A stretch of DNA of 25,411 nucleotides from assembly GCA_017451975.1 (NCBI GenBank), contig JAFTNI010000021.1, forward strand, positions 1 through 25,411, written 5' to 3'. The position numbers and the translations under genes were made by a program. Under the pieces are notes generated by a model. That model had not been told where the DNA came from and did not search any database. It saw nothing but the letters and a program-made list of their open reading frames with translations. Source of the DNA: Clostridia bacterium (lineage in GTDB: Bacteria; Bacillota; Clostridia; Oscillospirales; CAG-272). This document shows positions 14,432-22,991 of this stretch, one piece after another (the stretch's first letter is position 1; the number at the start of each line of letters is the position of its first letter).

Positions 14432-15610
14432 CTAGTTTGTTTCTATTTTTACCTCTTGGGCGATATCTGTTATGCAGTAAATTTCCGTGCGCACGAAAAG
14501 CGCGCCGCCCTGCACGCAAGTTTCCGTTGAGCGCGAAAGTATTTCTGCGCCTGCAAGCTCCGCCTCGCTTTGCTTTTCTATATCGGCAAGGGCGCGCTCG
14601 AGCGCCTCGCTTTCCGTAAGTGTGCGCGCGGCTTGCGTATATTCGCGGTACGTTTCTGTTATAACGTATATCGGCAACTCTATTTTCCCGAAGAGGTATA
14701 TTTTTTCCTTATTTACTATTGTATCATATTTTGCATACGGAACGCTAGTGTTTTTTGAAAGATTAATTGAATTTGAAAAAAATTTTATGCTTTTTTTGTG
14801 TGTTTCCGCGCCTGTATACGCTTTTTCTTCGGTTTCAAGCGGAATTTCGCTTTCGTAGGCGAGCGTTACGCGCGCCAGAACCCTGCCGCGCGAGCGCACC
14901 AGGCGGTAGCCGAGTGCGGGTGAATCTATTATTCCCGAAACAAGCAGCTCGCCCTTTTTCACAGGCTGGAGGTAGGCGACCATGGTAACACCGCCCATAA
15001 CCTCAAATCGCTCTATCTGCCCCGGGTACCTCGCTACGAGGTTGGAGGGCGCGGAAAGCGCCTCTTCGCCCGCGCCCTCACGGCGTTCGCGCAGCTCCAC
15101 GCTTGCCACCGTGCCGTGCATATTTATTTTCATAAATGAGATATTGCCCGCCTCCAGAAGTATGCGGCTTGCGATTTCGTTCATATCGAGCGATGGTATG
15201 AACGCGCCCTCGCGCACGCCGTATGCGGCGAGCCGTTCTTCTATTTCCTGAGTAGTTATATTTGCATTTCCGATTATATTTATATCCCATATAAAAAACG
15301 AGGAAAGCAAAACGGAAAGCGAAAAAATAAGCACGCCCAAAAACATACCTGTGCGCAGGCGGTAACGGCGTAAAACGGCAAAAAAGCCCTGCGGCACGGC
15401 TTTTTCACCGAAAATGAGCGCGCCGCCGCAGGCTTTGAGGTATTTTTTGAAGCCGCGCGGGGTAAGGCAAAGGGAAAGCGCGCCGCCCTGCACGCGCGTT
15501 TTGCCAAAGGGAATATTGTTCGTTATAAGCACGTTCAGCGCGCCGCGCGCCTGCTCTTCAGGCACGTTGAGCGTGTACGCGCCGAAAACAAAACGTGAAA
15601 TTTTGCTCAT
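14432..15610 (-). CDS. yqfD: Sporulation protein YqfD
   Basis: 392 aa, close to the B. subtilis protein. A cytoplasmic N-terminal domain (1-85) contains VQGGALSLCLTPRGFKKYLK. One transmembrane helix (about 89-108) follows, then an extracytoplasmic part starting INIIGNANITTQEIEERLAAYGV, which resembles a small POTRA-like fold. In B. subtilis yqfD belongs to the mother-cell (sigma-E) sporulation programme and is needed for efficient sporulation, but its biochemical role is unclear. It follows yqfC with a gap of only 12 nt and precedes phoH by 15 nt. Confidence 0.92.
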   Translation of the reverse strand: MSKISRFVFGAYTLNVPEEQARGALNVLITNNIPFGKTRVQGGALSLCLTPRGFKKYLKACGGALIFGEKAVPQGFFAVLRRYRLRTGMFLGVLIFSLSVLLSSFFIWDINIIGNANITTQEIEERLAAYGVREGAFIPSLDMNEIASRILLEAGNISFMKINMHGTVASVELRERREGAGEEALSAPSNLVARYPGQIERFEVMGGVTMVAYLQPVKKGELLVSGIIDSPALGYRLVRSRGRVLARVTLAYESEIPLETEEKAYTGAETHKKSIKFFSNSINLSKNTSVPYAKYDTIVNKEKIYLFGKIELPIYVITETYREYTQAARTLTESEALERALADIEKQSEAELAGAEILSRSTETCVQGGALFVRTEIYCITDIAQEVKIETN

Positions 15611-15622
15611 ATTATGCTCCTT

Positions 15623-15898
15623 TTACTTGAATTCTATGGCGCTTATCACGCCGGAAAGCATTATTTTTCCCTCGCCCATAAAGGCGATGGTAAGCTTGGC
15701 ACCCGCCACGCGCACCTTGCCGCCCTGCGTGCAAAGCACGGTTTCCTCGGGCGAATAAAGCTCTATTTTGCGGCAACCGCAAACGAGCAGCTCGTATTTT
15801 TCCGCACATTCGAGCGAAAAGCGGGGAAGCGCCGCCGCACACGCGCGCGCAAGCGGGCGTGCGCACGCTTGCCCCGTTTGTTTTTTCTTGTTTTTCAT
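15623..15898 (-). CDS. yqfC: Sporulation protein YqfC (YabP/YqfC family)
   Basis: 91 aa, usual size. The C-terminal half (KIELYSPEETVLCTQGGKVRVAGAKLTIAFMGEGKIMLSGVI in two strands-rich blocks) has the YabP/YqfC family pattern. The N-terminal 25 residues are basic. Its B. subtilis homologue is in the sigma-E regulon. A GGGGG ribosome binding site lies 9 nt before the ATG. It is the first gene of the yqfC-yqfD-phoH-ybeY-era cluster and is divergent from ylbJ, another sporulation gene. Confidence 0.88.
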   Translation of the reverse strand: MKNKKKQTGQACARPLARACAAALPRFSLECAEKYELLVCGCRKIELYSPEETVLCTQGGKVRVAGAKLTIAFMGEGKIMLSGVISAIEFK

Positions 15899-15918
15899 AA
15901 TCTATGCCCCCAAGTTAT

Positions 15919-15947
15919 GGATATCGCGAAAATAATCGGCATATCTA
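15919..15947 (+). promoter_or_regulatory. Possible sigma-E-like sporulation promoter before ylbJ
   Basis: GGATATC (15919-15925), a 14-nt spacer and CATATCTA (15940-15947) partly match the B. subtilis sigma-E consensus (kmATATT, 14-15 nt, CATACAnT). No good sigma-A promoter is seen in the 75-nt gap. Both match scores are imperfect, so this is tentative. Confidence 0.3.
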
Positions 15948-15973
15948 TTTTTATGTGAAGGAGTGAGGGAATA

Positions 15974-17098
15974 ATGACAAAAAAAGAAAGTATACTTAAG
16001 TTTTTTCTTTGCGGTATTTGCGCGTGTGCGCTTGTTTTTTCGCTTGCAAGGCCCGCTGTGGCGGCAGAGGCGGCTTTTTCTGCGCTTTCGCTTTGCGCGC
16101 GCAGGGTTGTGCCGGGCGTTTTTCTTTTTATGGTGGCGGCAAAGACCTTCGCCGCCTGCGGCGGCGCGCGCGCCTTTTCGCGCCTTACGCGCGGAGCTTT
16201 TGAAAAGCTTTTCCGCGTTAGCGAAAGCGGCGCGGCAGTTATATTTCTCGGCTTGCTTTCGGGTTACCCTGCGGGCGCGGCTGTGGCAGGGGAGTTTATA
16301 AAAAGCGGCACGCTTTCGGAAAGGGAGGCGGAGCGCATTTTGCCTTTTGCCACGGCGGCTTCGCCCGCTTTTCTCGTCGCTTCCGTCGGCTCAATGTGCG
16401 GCGGCGCGCGCTTCGGGCTTATAATGCTCGCTTCGCAGGCGGCGTCTGCGCTTTTACTGCTTTTGATCACTCGCAGAAGCGGCGTGCGCGCAGAGGAAAG
16501 GGGCTTTAGCCGCGCGCCTGCCCGCACGCTTGCCGCTTTTACCTCGGCTATAAAGAGCAGCGGCGCCTCTGCGCTGAACATTTGCTCATTTGTAACGTTT
16601 TTCTACGTTTTTTCGGCAATGCTTTTTTCGCTTTTGCCCGCAAGCCTTACGCACGGCTTTTTCGGCGCGCTTATTTCGGGCTTGCTTGAAATAAGCTGCG
16701 GCTTTGCACGTCTCGGTGCGCTCGGCGCGGGGCAGGCTCGCTTTTTCTGCGGCGGGCTTATGCTGGGCTTCGGCGGTTTTTCCGTGCTTTTGCAGTCGGC
16801 AGACGCAGTGGGGGCAGAGGGCGTGAGCATGAAAAAATATTTGCTTGGCAAAACGGCGCAGGCTTTTTTTACGGCGCTTTTTTCGCTTTTGTTCGGCTCG
16901 CTTTTCGGCACGGCGGAGTTGAGTGCGGTGTTTTTCTTCCCCGGCGAGGGCAAGGCTCAGGTTGGCGCCATATGGCAGAGTTGCTTGCTTTTTCTCATTT
17001 TTTGCTCTGTTTTTGCCGGATTTTTGATTTTTATTATAAAAATTTTAAGTTTATTTAAGAAAATTTTCAAAAAACTGTGGAAAAAAAACAATCTGTGA
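15974..17098 (+). CDS. ylbJ: Sporulation integral membrane protein YlbJ
   Basis: 374 aa, B. subtilis YlbJ being about 408 aa. A polytopic protein with at least seven hydrophobic segments and a nucleoside-recognition (Gate) type fold, including the motifs VPGVFLFMV, FLGLLSGYPAGAAVAGE and ATAASPAFLVASVG. The B. subtilis protein, also called SpoVV, is made in the mother cell and is implicated in dipicolinic acid transport into the forespore. An AAGGAG ribosome binding site precedes the ATG. The C-terminus is very basic (KKIFKKLWKKN). Divergent from yqfC, it makes this junction a sporulation locus. Confidence 0.87.
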   Translation: MTKKESILKFFLCGICACALVFSLARPAVAAEAAFSALSLCARRVVPGVFLFMVAAKTFAACGGARAFSRLTRGAFEKLFRVSESGAAVIFLGLLSGYPAGAAVAGEFIKSGTLSEREAERILPFATAASPAFLVASVGSMCGGARFGLIMLASQAASALLLLLITRRSGVRAEERGFSRAPARTLAAFTSAIKSSGASALNICSFVTFFYVFSAMLFSLLPASLTHGFFGALISGLLEISCGFARLGALGAGQARFFCGGLMLGFGGFSVLLQSADAVGAEGVSMKKYLLGKTAQAFFTALFSLLFGSLFGTAELSAVFFFPGEGKAQVGAIWQSCLLFLIFCSVFAGFLIFIIKILSLFKKIFKKLWKKNNL

Positions 17099-17138
17099 GT
17101 TATACTATATATGTATAGATATTTTTAGTGGGAGAACT

Positions 17139-17174
17139 ATGCCTTTTCGCAGCTCCCCGAAAACTCGGAGGTGA
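17139..17174 (+). CDS. Possible 11-codon leader peptide
   Basis: ATG behind a GGGAG ribosome binding site encodes MPFRSSPKTRR and stops 2 nt before the start of the cysteine-rich gene. Its last codons form that gene's ribosome binding site. It could couple translation or be chance; only the placement and the ribosome binding site support it. Confidence 0.2.
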   Translation: MPFRSSPKTRR

Positions 17175-17176
17175 GT

Positions 17177-17407
17177 ATGGCAAAGGTTAAAAAAGAAGCG
17201 GAAATAGAAAAGATTTGCGCTTTCTGCGAATATTCCGCGCCCGCGCCCTCGGATAAGGAGGGTAACGAATACGTTATCTGCTCTAAAAACGGGCTTGTGC
17301 GCGAAGGTTCGTGCTGCCGCAAATTCAGCTACGACCTTTTAAAAAGAGAACCCATGAAAAAACGCGCGCTCCCCGAAACGGAAGCCGTTGATATTGATGA
17401 ATTATGA
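17177..17407 (+). CDS. Small cysteine-rich (putative zinc-binding) protein coupled to mutS2
   Basis: 76 aa from an ATG that lies 5 nt after GGAGG. A GTG two codons upstream overlaps the ribosome binding site and is less likely. Cysteines at 14, 17 (CAFC), 35, 46 and 47 make a possible zinc-binding knuckle of the form CxxC-x17-C-x10-CC. The first 12 residues are charged and the last 20 are acidic. Its stop codon overlaps the mutS2 start in an ATGA arrangement, so translation is coupled. I know no function. The context suggests a partner of MutS2 or a general small regulator. A weak TATACT -10 box lies at 17101-17106 without a good -35. Confidence 0.8.
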   Translation: MAKVKKEAEIEKICAFCEYSAPAPSDKEGNEYVICSKNGLVREGSCCRKFSYDLLKREPMKKRALPETEAVDIDEL

Positions 17408-19815
17408 TGAAACAAACAGAAAATACGAAATTTGAAAACGCCGTGCGCGCGCTTGAATTTGATAAAATACGCGAAAAGCTTGCTTATTTCGCGCCCACAG
17501 AGGGTTCGAAGGCGCTTGCGCGCGCGCTTATGCCAACGTCCTCTTCGCTTGTTGTGAAAAAAACGCTTGCGGAAACAGACGCGGCTTATTCCGCACTCGC
17601 GGCAAAGGGTATGGCGCCCTTCGGCGGTGTTACCGATATAACCGACGCGCTCGACCGCGCAGACAGGGGCGCTTCCGTCACCTTGGCAGAGCTTCTGGCT
17701 ATTGCCCGCGTGCTGGCGGCAACCCGCGCGCTGAAGGAATATAACTCCTTTGCTCACGGCGAAGAGCCGACGGCGCTGGACGATTACTTCCACCGCCTCG
17801 TGCCGCAGAAGCACCTTGAGGACGAAATAGAAAGCGCCGTTATCGGCCCCGAAACGCTTGCGGACACAGCCTCCGACGAGCTTTATAACATACGCCGCAA
17901 AATGCGCTCGGCAGAAAACCGAGTGCGCGAAAACCTGCAAAAATTCGTTACGGGCGGCACATATTCAAAATACTTGCAGGAAAACATCATCACCATGCGC
18001 GACGGGCGCTACGTTATACCCGTCAAGCTGGAATATAAAAACGAAATAAAGGGCCTTGTTCACGATACCTCTGCTTCGGGCTCCACGCTTTTCATAGAGC
18101 CTATGAGCGTTGTGGAAGCAAACAATGAGCTGCGTATGCTGGAGGGCAAGGAGAAGGACGAAATAGAGCGCATTATCGCCATGCTTTCGGCAAAGGTTGC
18201 CGCTGTTGCGGGCGGTATTGCGGCAAACTATGAAATTATAACCGACCTTGCGTTTATTTTCGCAAAGGCACAGCTTTCTTTTTCATATAACGGTATGTGC
18301 CCGAAAATATCGGAGGGGCGCGAAATAAGCCTTATTTCCGCGCGCCACCCGCTTTTGGCAAAGGAAACGGTCGTACCCGTTACCGTCAGCCTGGGCAGGG
18401 AATTTGATACGCTTATTATCACGGGCCCGAATACGGGCGGTAAAACGGTAACGCTCAAAACGCTCGGCCTTTTCGCGCTGATGACACAGGCGGGCTTGCA
18501 TATCCCTGCGGCAGATGGCTCGGTTATGTGCATTTTCGATGAAATTCTGCCCGATATAGGCGACGAGCAAAGCATAGAGCAATCGCTTTCCACGTTCTCT
18601 TCACATATGGTGAAGATAGTGGATATTATAGAAAGAGTGAGCGATAAGTCGCTAGTGCTTTTCGACGAGCTGGGCGCGGGCACCGACCCTATAGAGGGCG
18701 CGGCGCTTGCCATGGCTATTATAGAGGCAATGCGCGAAAAGCGCGCCCTTGTTGCCGCCACCACGCACTACGTGGAGCTTAAATCCTTCGCTATGGATAC
18801 AGAGGGCGTATGCAACGCCTCGTGCGAATTTGATGTTGAAACCCTGCGCCCGACCTATAAGCTCATAATAGGCACGCCGGGTAAATCGAACGCTTTTGCA
18901 ATTTCCGGCAAGCTCGGCTTGCCTTCTGCGATACTTGCCCGCGCGGAACGATTTGTTTCGGGTGAGGACAAGCGCTTTGAGCGCGTTATAGACAAGCTCG
19001 AGGCGGAGCGAATAAAAATGGAAAAAAGCCGCGCGGAGGCAGACGTTCTGCTTTCCGAAATGACGGCGAAGAAGAGCCAGAGCGAGGCAGAGGCAGAGCG
19101 CAAGCTTGCCGAAGCCCAGAAGGAGCTTGAAAAAGCGCGCGAGCAGGCGCGCAGAATGGTAGAGGCAGCGAAAGCCACGAGCGAATTTATTTTCGCAGAG
19201 CTTGAAAAGGCGAAGAAGCAGAAGGAAAAGGAAAACCTTGCCCAAACGCTTGAAGAAACGCGAAAAGCAATACGCGCTCACCTAAAGGATAATACAGACG
19301 AGATAGACCCTGTTTTCAAAACGGAAATGGGCGATTATAAATTGCCGCGCGAATTGCGTGCGGGCGACGGTGTTATAGTCGTTGACCTCAATAAAAAGGG
19401 CGAAGTTGTTTCCGCGCCCGATAAAAAGGGAAACGTAATGGTGAAGGTTGGCAACGCCACGATGAAAATAAGCTCCTCCCGCCTTATGCTGATAGACGGC
19501 AAAACCGTCGTTTGCAATGAAAAGGAGAAAAAGCAAACCATTTCGCTCTACCGCGAGCGCGCGGTAACGTCGTTTGCGCCGCAGCTTGACCTGCGCGGCA
19601 AATACGGCGATGAAGCCTGCGAAATGGTGGATAAATACATCGACGATGCGCTCCGCGCAGGCGTTAAAACCATTCGCATCGTTCACGGCAAGGGCACGGG
19701 CGTGCTTCGCCGCCGCGTAACGGAATTTCTCAAGACCGACACGCGCGTGCTTTCCGTTCGCATAGGCGAATGGGGCGAAGGCGATACGGGCGTATCTATT
19801 GCGGAGCTGAGGTAA
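17404..19815 (+). CDS. mutS2: Endonuclease MutS2
   Basis: 803 aa, typical length. MutS2 is an ABC-type ATPase with a C-terminal Smr nuclease domain. It suppresses homologous recombination in some bacteria and in B. subtilis acts on collided ribosomes. Order: N-terminal clamp and lever helices (to about 320), ATPase domain with Walker A GPNTGGKT (341-348) and Walker B LVLFDELGAGTDP, a long charged coiled coil (about 510-630), and an Smr domain starting LDLRGKYG (728-735) with the catalytic-type HGKGTG (761-766). It overlaps the small cysteine-rich gene by ATGA. No clear terminator follows. Confidence 0.97.
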   Translation: MMKQTENTKFENAVRALEFDKIREKLAYFAPTEGSKALARALMPTSSSLVVKKTLAETDAAYSALAAKGMAPFGGVTDITDALDRADRGASVTLAELLAIARVLAATRALKEYNSFAHGEEPTALDDYFHRLVPQKHLEDEIESAVIGPETLADTASDELYNIRRKMRSAENRVRENLQKFVTGGTYSKYLQENIITMRDGRYVIPVKLEYKNEIKGLVHDTSASGSTLFIEPMSVVEANNELRMLEGKEKDEIERIIAMLSAKVAAVAGGIAANYEIITDLAFIFAKAQLSFSYNGMCPKISEGREISLISARHPLLAKETVVPVTVSLGREFDTLIITGPNTGGKTVTLKTLGLFALMTQAGLHIPAADGSVMCIFDEILPDIGDEQSIEQSLSTFSSHMVKIVDIIERVSDKSLVLFDELGAGTDPIEGAALAMAIIEAMREKRALVAATTHYVELKSFAMDTEGVCNASCEFDVETLRPTYKLIIGTPGKSNAFAISGKLGLPSAILARAERFVSGEDKRFERVIDKLEAERIKMEKSRAEADVLLSEMTAKKSQSEAEAERKLAEAQKELEKAREQARRMVEAAKATSEFIFAELEKAKKQKEKENLAQTLEETRKAIRAHLKDNTDEIDPVFKTEMGDYKLPRELRAGDGVIVVDLNKKGEVVSAPDKKGNVMVKVGNATMKISSSRLMLIDGKTVVCNEKEKKQTISLYRERAVTSFAPQLDLRGKYGDEACEMVDKYIDDALRAGVKTIRIVHGKGTGVLRRRVTEFLKTDTRVLSVRIGEWGEGDTGVSIAELR

Positions 19816-19824
19816 GCGATGCGC

Positions 19825-19870
19825 GTTTCGACTCCGCAACAAGAAGATGTTGCTTCGCTCAAGATGACAG
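19825..19870. repeat. Degenerate dispersed repeat downstream of mutS2
   Basis: CGTTTCGACTCCGC (19825-19838) is the inverse of sequence near 4930-4942. TTGCTTCGCTCAAGATGACA (19850-19869) is an inverted, degenerate version of the repeat at 6326-6354. A GCAAC/GTTGC hairpin (19836-19853) joins them. The stretch is non-coding. A small GACGG/CCGTC hairpin follows at 19905-19919. Confidence 0.45.
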
Positions 19871-19926
19871 CAGAGGGAACGGCATTAAGATTTTAACCGT
19901 AGGTGACGGGTTTTCCGTCCCGCATA

Positions 19927-20135
19927 ACACAGTAACTAAAAAATAGAATATAAACAAAATAAGAGCTTTACTTAGTAGAGTTCTTTGGCACACCTTTCTT
20001 CGAAAGAAAGGTGCAAGGGAAAAGATTTTCCAAATTACACAGTAACTAAAAAATAAGAAAATAAACAAGAAAAGAACTTTACAGGGTAGAGTTCTTTGGT
20101 CCTACCTTTCTCCGAAAGAAAGGTAGGGAAGGGAG
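19927..20135 (+). repeat. Tandem ~110-nt two-hairpin element before rhaB
   Basis: Two direct copies start at 19927 and 20037 with an identical 19-nt stretch beginning ACACAGTAACTAAAAAAT, and stay alignable for about 90 nt. Each has hairpin 1 (AAGAGCT or AAAGAACT pairing with AGTTCTT, the first copy using a G-T pair) and then hairpin 2 (19991-20013; 20101-20127). In hairpin 2 a C-G pair of copy one is T-A in copy two, so pairing is kept while sequence differs. Copy two ends exactly at the AAGGGAG ribosome binding site of rhaB. No convincing sigma-A promoter was found in the 326-nt gap. Confidence 0.75.
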
Positions 20136-20141
20136 AACAGA

Positions 20142-21617
20142 ATGAAAAAACTCAAAATGCTCGCCATCGACCTCGGCGCGTCAAGCGGCCGCGGCATCGT
20201 TGGCACTTTCGACGGCGAAAAATTCGCTCTTGCTGAAAACCACCGCTTTACCAACGACCCCGCTATGGCGGCAGGTCAGTTTACATGGGATATTTTGCGT
20301 ATCTTCCATGAAATCAAGCAGTCTATACGCAATTGCGCGCTTTCCGATGATAAAGATATCGCTTCTATCGGTATTGATACCTGGGGCGTTGACTTCGGCT
20401 TGCTCGGACGCGACGGCAGACTTCTTGCAAACCCCGTGCACTACAGAGATACGAGAACGGTAGGCGTTCCCGAAGAAGCCTTCAAAACATTCCCCCGCGA
20501 AAAGCTTTACGACGTAACGGGTATTCAGGTAATGGATTTCAACTCCCTCTACCAGCTTCTCGCGCTCCAGAAGGAAAACCCCGAGCTTCTCGGTATTGCC
20601 AAGGATATGCTCTTTGTGCCCGACCTTCTTAACTACTTCCTCACGGGCAAAAAGCAGACGGAATATACAATAGCTTCCACATCTCAGCTTCTCGATGCAC
20701 GCACGAGAAACTGGTCGCCCGAAATTATCGAAAAATTCGGCTTGCCGAAGCACATTTTCTCCAATATAGTTGAACCCGGCACTGTTTGCGGCAAGCTCCG
20801 TGCAGACGTAAAAGAGGAATGCGGCGGCATTGACCCCACGGTTATTTCCGTTGGCGCGCACGACACAGCTTCCGCTGTTGTAGCCGTTCCCGCAAAGAGC
20901 GATAAATTCATATGGATAAGCTCCGGTACATGGTCTATTATGGGTACGGAAACGAAAGAACCGCAGATAAGCGAAAAATCCTCTATGTACAACTTCACAA
21001 ACGAAGGCGGCTACGAGGGCACAATCCGCTTCTCCAAAAACATCACAGGCCTTTGGGTGCTTCAGGAATCCCGCAGACAGTGGATGCGCGAAGGCACTAC
21101 ATACGGCTTTGGCGAGCTTGTTGAAATGGGCAAGGCGGCAAAACCGCTTCAGAGCTTTATTGACCCCGACGACCCTCGCTTCGGCGTTCCCGGCAACCTT
21201 CCCAAGAAGATCCGCGAATACTGCGCGGAAACGGGCCAGCCCATTCCCGAAACAGTCGGCGAAATCGTTCGTTGCATAAGCCAGAGCTTGGCAATGCGCT
21301 ACAGATGGACTGTTGAGAAGATTGACGAAATGTGCGGCGAGCGTATGCCCGCTATCAACATCGTTGGCGGCGGCACGCAGGATAAGCTCCTTTCCCAGCT
21401 CGCGGCAAACGCTTGCGGCAGACCCGTATTCACAGGCCCCGTTGAAGCAACGGCGCTCGGCAACATCGCGGCGCAGGCTATTGCAAGCGGCGAAGTAAAA
21501 GACCTTGCAGAAGCGCGCCAGATCATCGCAAATTCCTTCGAAATCGAAGAATTCTACCCCGAAGCGAACAAAGATGAATGGGACGAAGCTTACGAAAAAT
21601 TCAAAAAGCTTATTTAA
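20142..21617 (+). CDS. rhaB: Rhamnulokinase
   Basis: 491 aa, close to E. coli RhaB (489). FGGY-family sugar kinase that phosphorylates L-rhamnulose to L-rhamnulose 1-phosphate with ATP, the second step of L-rhamnose catabolism. The N-terminal phosphate motif DLGASSGR (10-17), a GIDTWGVDFGLLG stretch with the likely catalytic Asp, HDTASAVVAVP, SSGTWSIMG and the adenosine motif GGGTQDKLLSQLAA are present. The ATG has an AAGGGAG ribosome binding site directly after a repeated hairpin element. It is the first gene of the rha operon, 65 nt before rhaA. Confidence 0.95.
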   Translation: MKKLKMLAIDLGASSGRGIVGTFDGEKFALAENHRFTNDPAMAAGQFTWDILRIFHEIKQSIRNCALSDDKDIASIGIDTWGVDFGLLGRDGRLLANPVHYRDTRTVGVPEEAFKTFPREKLYDVTGIQVMDFNSLYQLLALQKENPELLGIAKDMLFVPDLLNYFLTGKKQTEYTIASTSQLLDARTRNWSPEIIEKFGLPKHIFSNIVEPGTVCGKLRADVKEECGGIDPTVISVGAHDTASAVVAVPAKSDKFIWISSGTWSIMGTETKEPQISEKSSMYNFTNEGGYEGTIRFSKNITGLWVLQESRRQWMREGTTYGFGELVEMGKAAKPLQSFIDPDDPRFGVPGNLPKKIREYCAETGQPIPETVGEIVRCISQSLAMRYRWTVEKIDEMCGERMPAINIVGGGTQDKLLSQLAANACGRPVFTGPVEATALGNIAAQAIASGEVKDLAEARQIIANSFEIEEFYPEANKDEWDEAYEKFKKLI

Positions 21618-21682
21618 TCGCTTGAAATATTAAAAACTGTAATCAATTTAACGAAAATATATATCTTTAAGGAGAATGCAAA

Positions 21683-22936
21683 ATGAACACAAGATATGAA
21701 TCTGCAAAAGAGATCTTCGCCTCCTATGGCGTAGATACCGACGCGGCTATCGCAAAGCTCAAAAACATTCCCGTTTCTCTCCACTGCTGGCAGGGCGACG
21801 ATGTTATCGGCTTCGATAACGAGGGCGGTCTTACAGGCGGTATCCAGACAACGGGTAATTACCCCGGCAAGGCTAAAACGCCCGCAGAGCTTCTTGCCGA
21901 TATGGATAAGGTTATTTCTCTTTGCCCCGGCGCAAAGAAGCTCAACGTAAATGCGTGCTACGCTATTTTTGAAGAAGGCGAATGGGTAGACAGAGATAAG
22001 CTCGAGCCCAAGCACTTCAAAAAATGGGTAGAATTTGCAAAAGAGAGAAATATGGGTATCGACTTCAACCCCACTTTCTTCTCCCACCCCATGCAGAAGG
22101 ACGGCCTTACGCTTTCCCACCCCGATGCTGAAGTAAGAAAATTCTGGATCGAGCACGGCAAGGCGTGCATACGTATTGCAACATATTTTGCAGAAGAAAC
22201 GGGCGTTCCCTGCGTTATGAATATCTGGACGGGCGACGGCTTCAAGGACGTTCCCGCAGACCGCATGGGCCCCAGAATGAGATATAAAGAATCTATCGAA
22301 GAAATTCTCGCAGAGCCCTTTGATTTCGCAAAGGTTAAGCCTTGCGTAGAATCCAAGGTGTTCGGCATAGGCGTTGAATCTTACACGGCAGGCAGCGCAG
22401 AGTTCACGCTCAGCATGGCAGCAATGCACAAGGATAAATGCTTGCCCCTTATGGATAACGGCCACTACCACCCCACGGAAGTTGTTTCCGATAAAATTCC
22501 CGCGCTCCTTTGCTTCTTCCCTGAAATCGCGCTTCATATCACGCGCGGTGTTCGCTGGGATTCCGACCACGTTCTTCTTCTCGACGATGAAACGAAGGAA
22601 ATGGCAAAAGAAATCGTTCGTTGCGGCGCACTCGACAGAGTTTATATGGCGCTCGACTACTTCGATGCAAGCATCAACCGCATTTCCGCTTGGACAGTAG
22701 GCTTCAGAAGCTGGCAGAAGGCGCTTCTCATGGCTCTCTGCACACCCAACGAAATGCTCAAAAAGCTCCAGGATGAAAGCAACTTCACAGAGCTTATGGT
22801 TATGCAAGAGGACGTTAAGCTCCTCCCCTTCGAGGACGTATGGGCTAAATACTGCGAAGAATGCGGCGTTCCCGCAAACAACGCTTGGTTTGCAGAAGTT
22901 AAAAAATACGAAGAAGAAGTTCTTTCCAAGAGATAA
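21683..22936 (+). CDS. rhaA: L-rhamnose isomerase
   Basis: 417 aa, typical length. It converts L-rhamnose to L-rhamnulose with divalent metal in the cytoplasm. The family start SLHCWQGDDVIGFDN (32-46) and GLTGGIQTTGNYPGKA are intact. The metal ligands appear as Glu232 (GVESYT), Asp258 (LMDNGHYHP), His285 (ALHITRG) and Asp293/Asp295 (RWDSDH), matching the known pattern of the family. A good AAGGAGA ribosome binding site precedes the ATG. It lies second in the rha operon, after the kinase. Confidence 0.97.
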   Translation: MNTRYESAKEIFASYGVDTDAAIAKLKNIPVSLHCWQGDDVIGFDNEGGLTGGIQTTGNYPGKAKTPAELLADMDKVISLCPGAKKLNVNACYAIFEEGEWVDRDKLEPKHFKKWVEFAKERNMGIDFNPTFFSHPMQKDGLTLSHPDAEVRKFWIEHGKACIRIATYFAEETGVPCVMNIWTGDGFKDVPADRMGPRMRYKESIEEILAEPFDFAKVKPCVESKVFGIGVESYTAGSAEFTLSMAAMHKDKCLPLMDNGHYHPTEVVSDKIPALLCFFPEIALHITRGVRWDSDHVLLLDDETKEMAKEIVRCGALDRVYMALDYFDASINRISAWTVGFRSWQKALLMALCTPNEMLKKLQDESNFTELMVMQEDVKLLPFEDVWAKYCEECGVPANNAWFAEVKKYEEEVLSKR

Positions 22937-22991
22937 AAAACTGAACGGTTCAAACAAAGTCACACCTATTATATAAAGTGAGGTAGAATTT

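Noticed and set aside
13499..14530. 343-codon plus-strand open frame opposite phoH
   Set aside because: It runs across the phoH and yqfD junction in antisense, without a ribosome binding site.
15850..15960. Sporulation promoter for yqfC on the minus strand
   Set aside because: Candidate boxes (AGATATG and GATATCC) match the sigma-E consensus poorly, and a CATAGATT box abuts the ribosome binding site, too close to be a -10 element.
17131..17160. Possible terminator between ylbJ and the cysteine-rich gene
   Set aside because: GGGAG and CTCCC can pair only at 5 bp with a long loop, and no T run follows.
19927..20135. Possible CRISPR array or tandem repeat array
   Set aside because: Only two imperfect copies with internal hairpins, no regular spacers, and no cas genes nearby.
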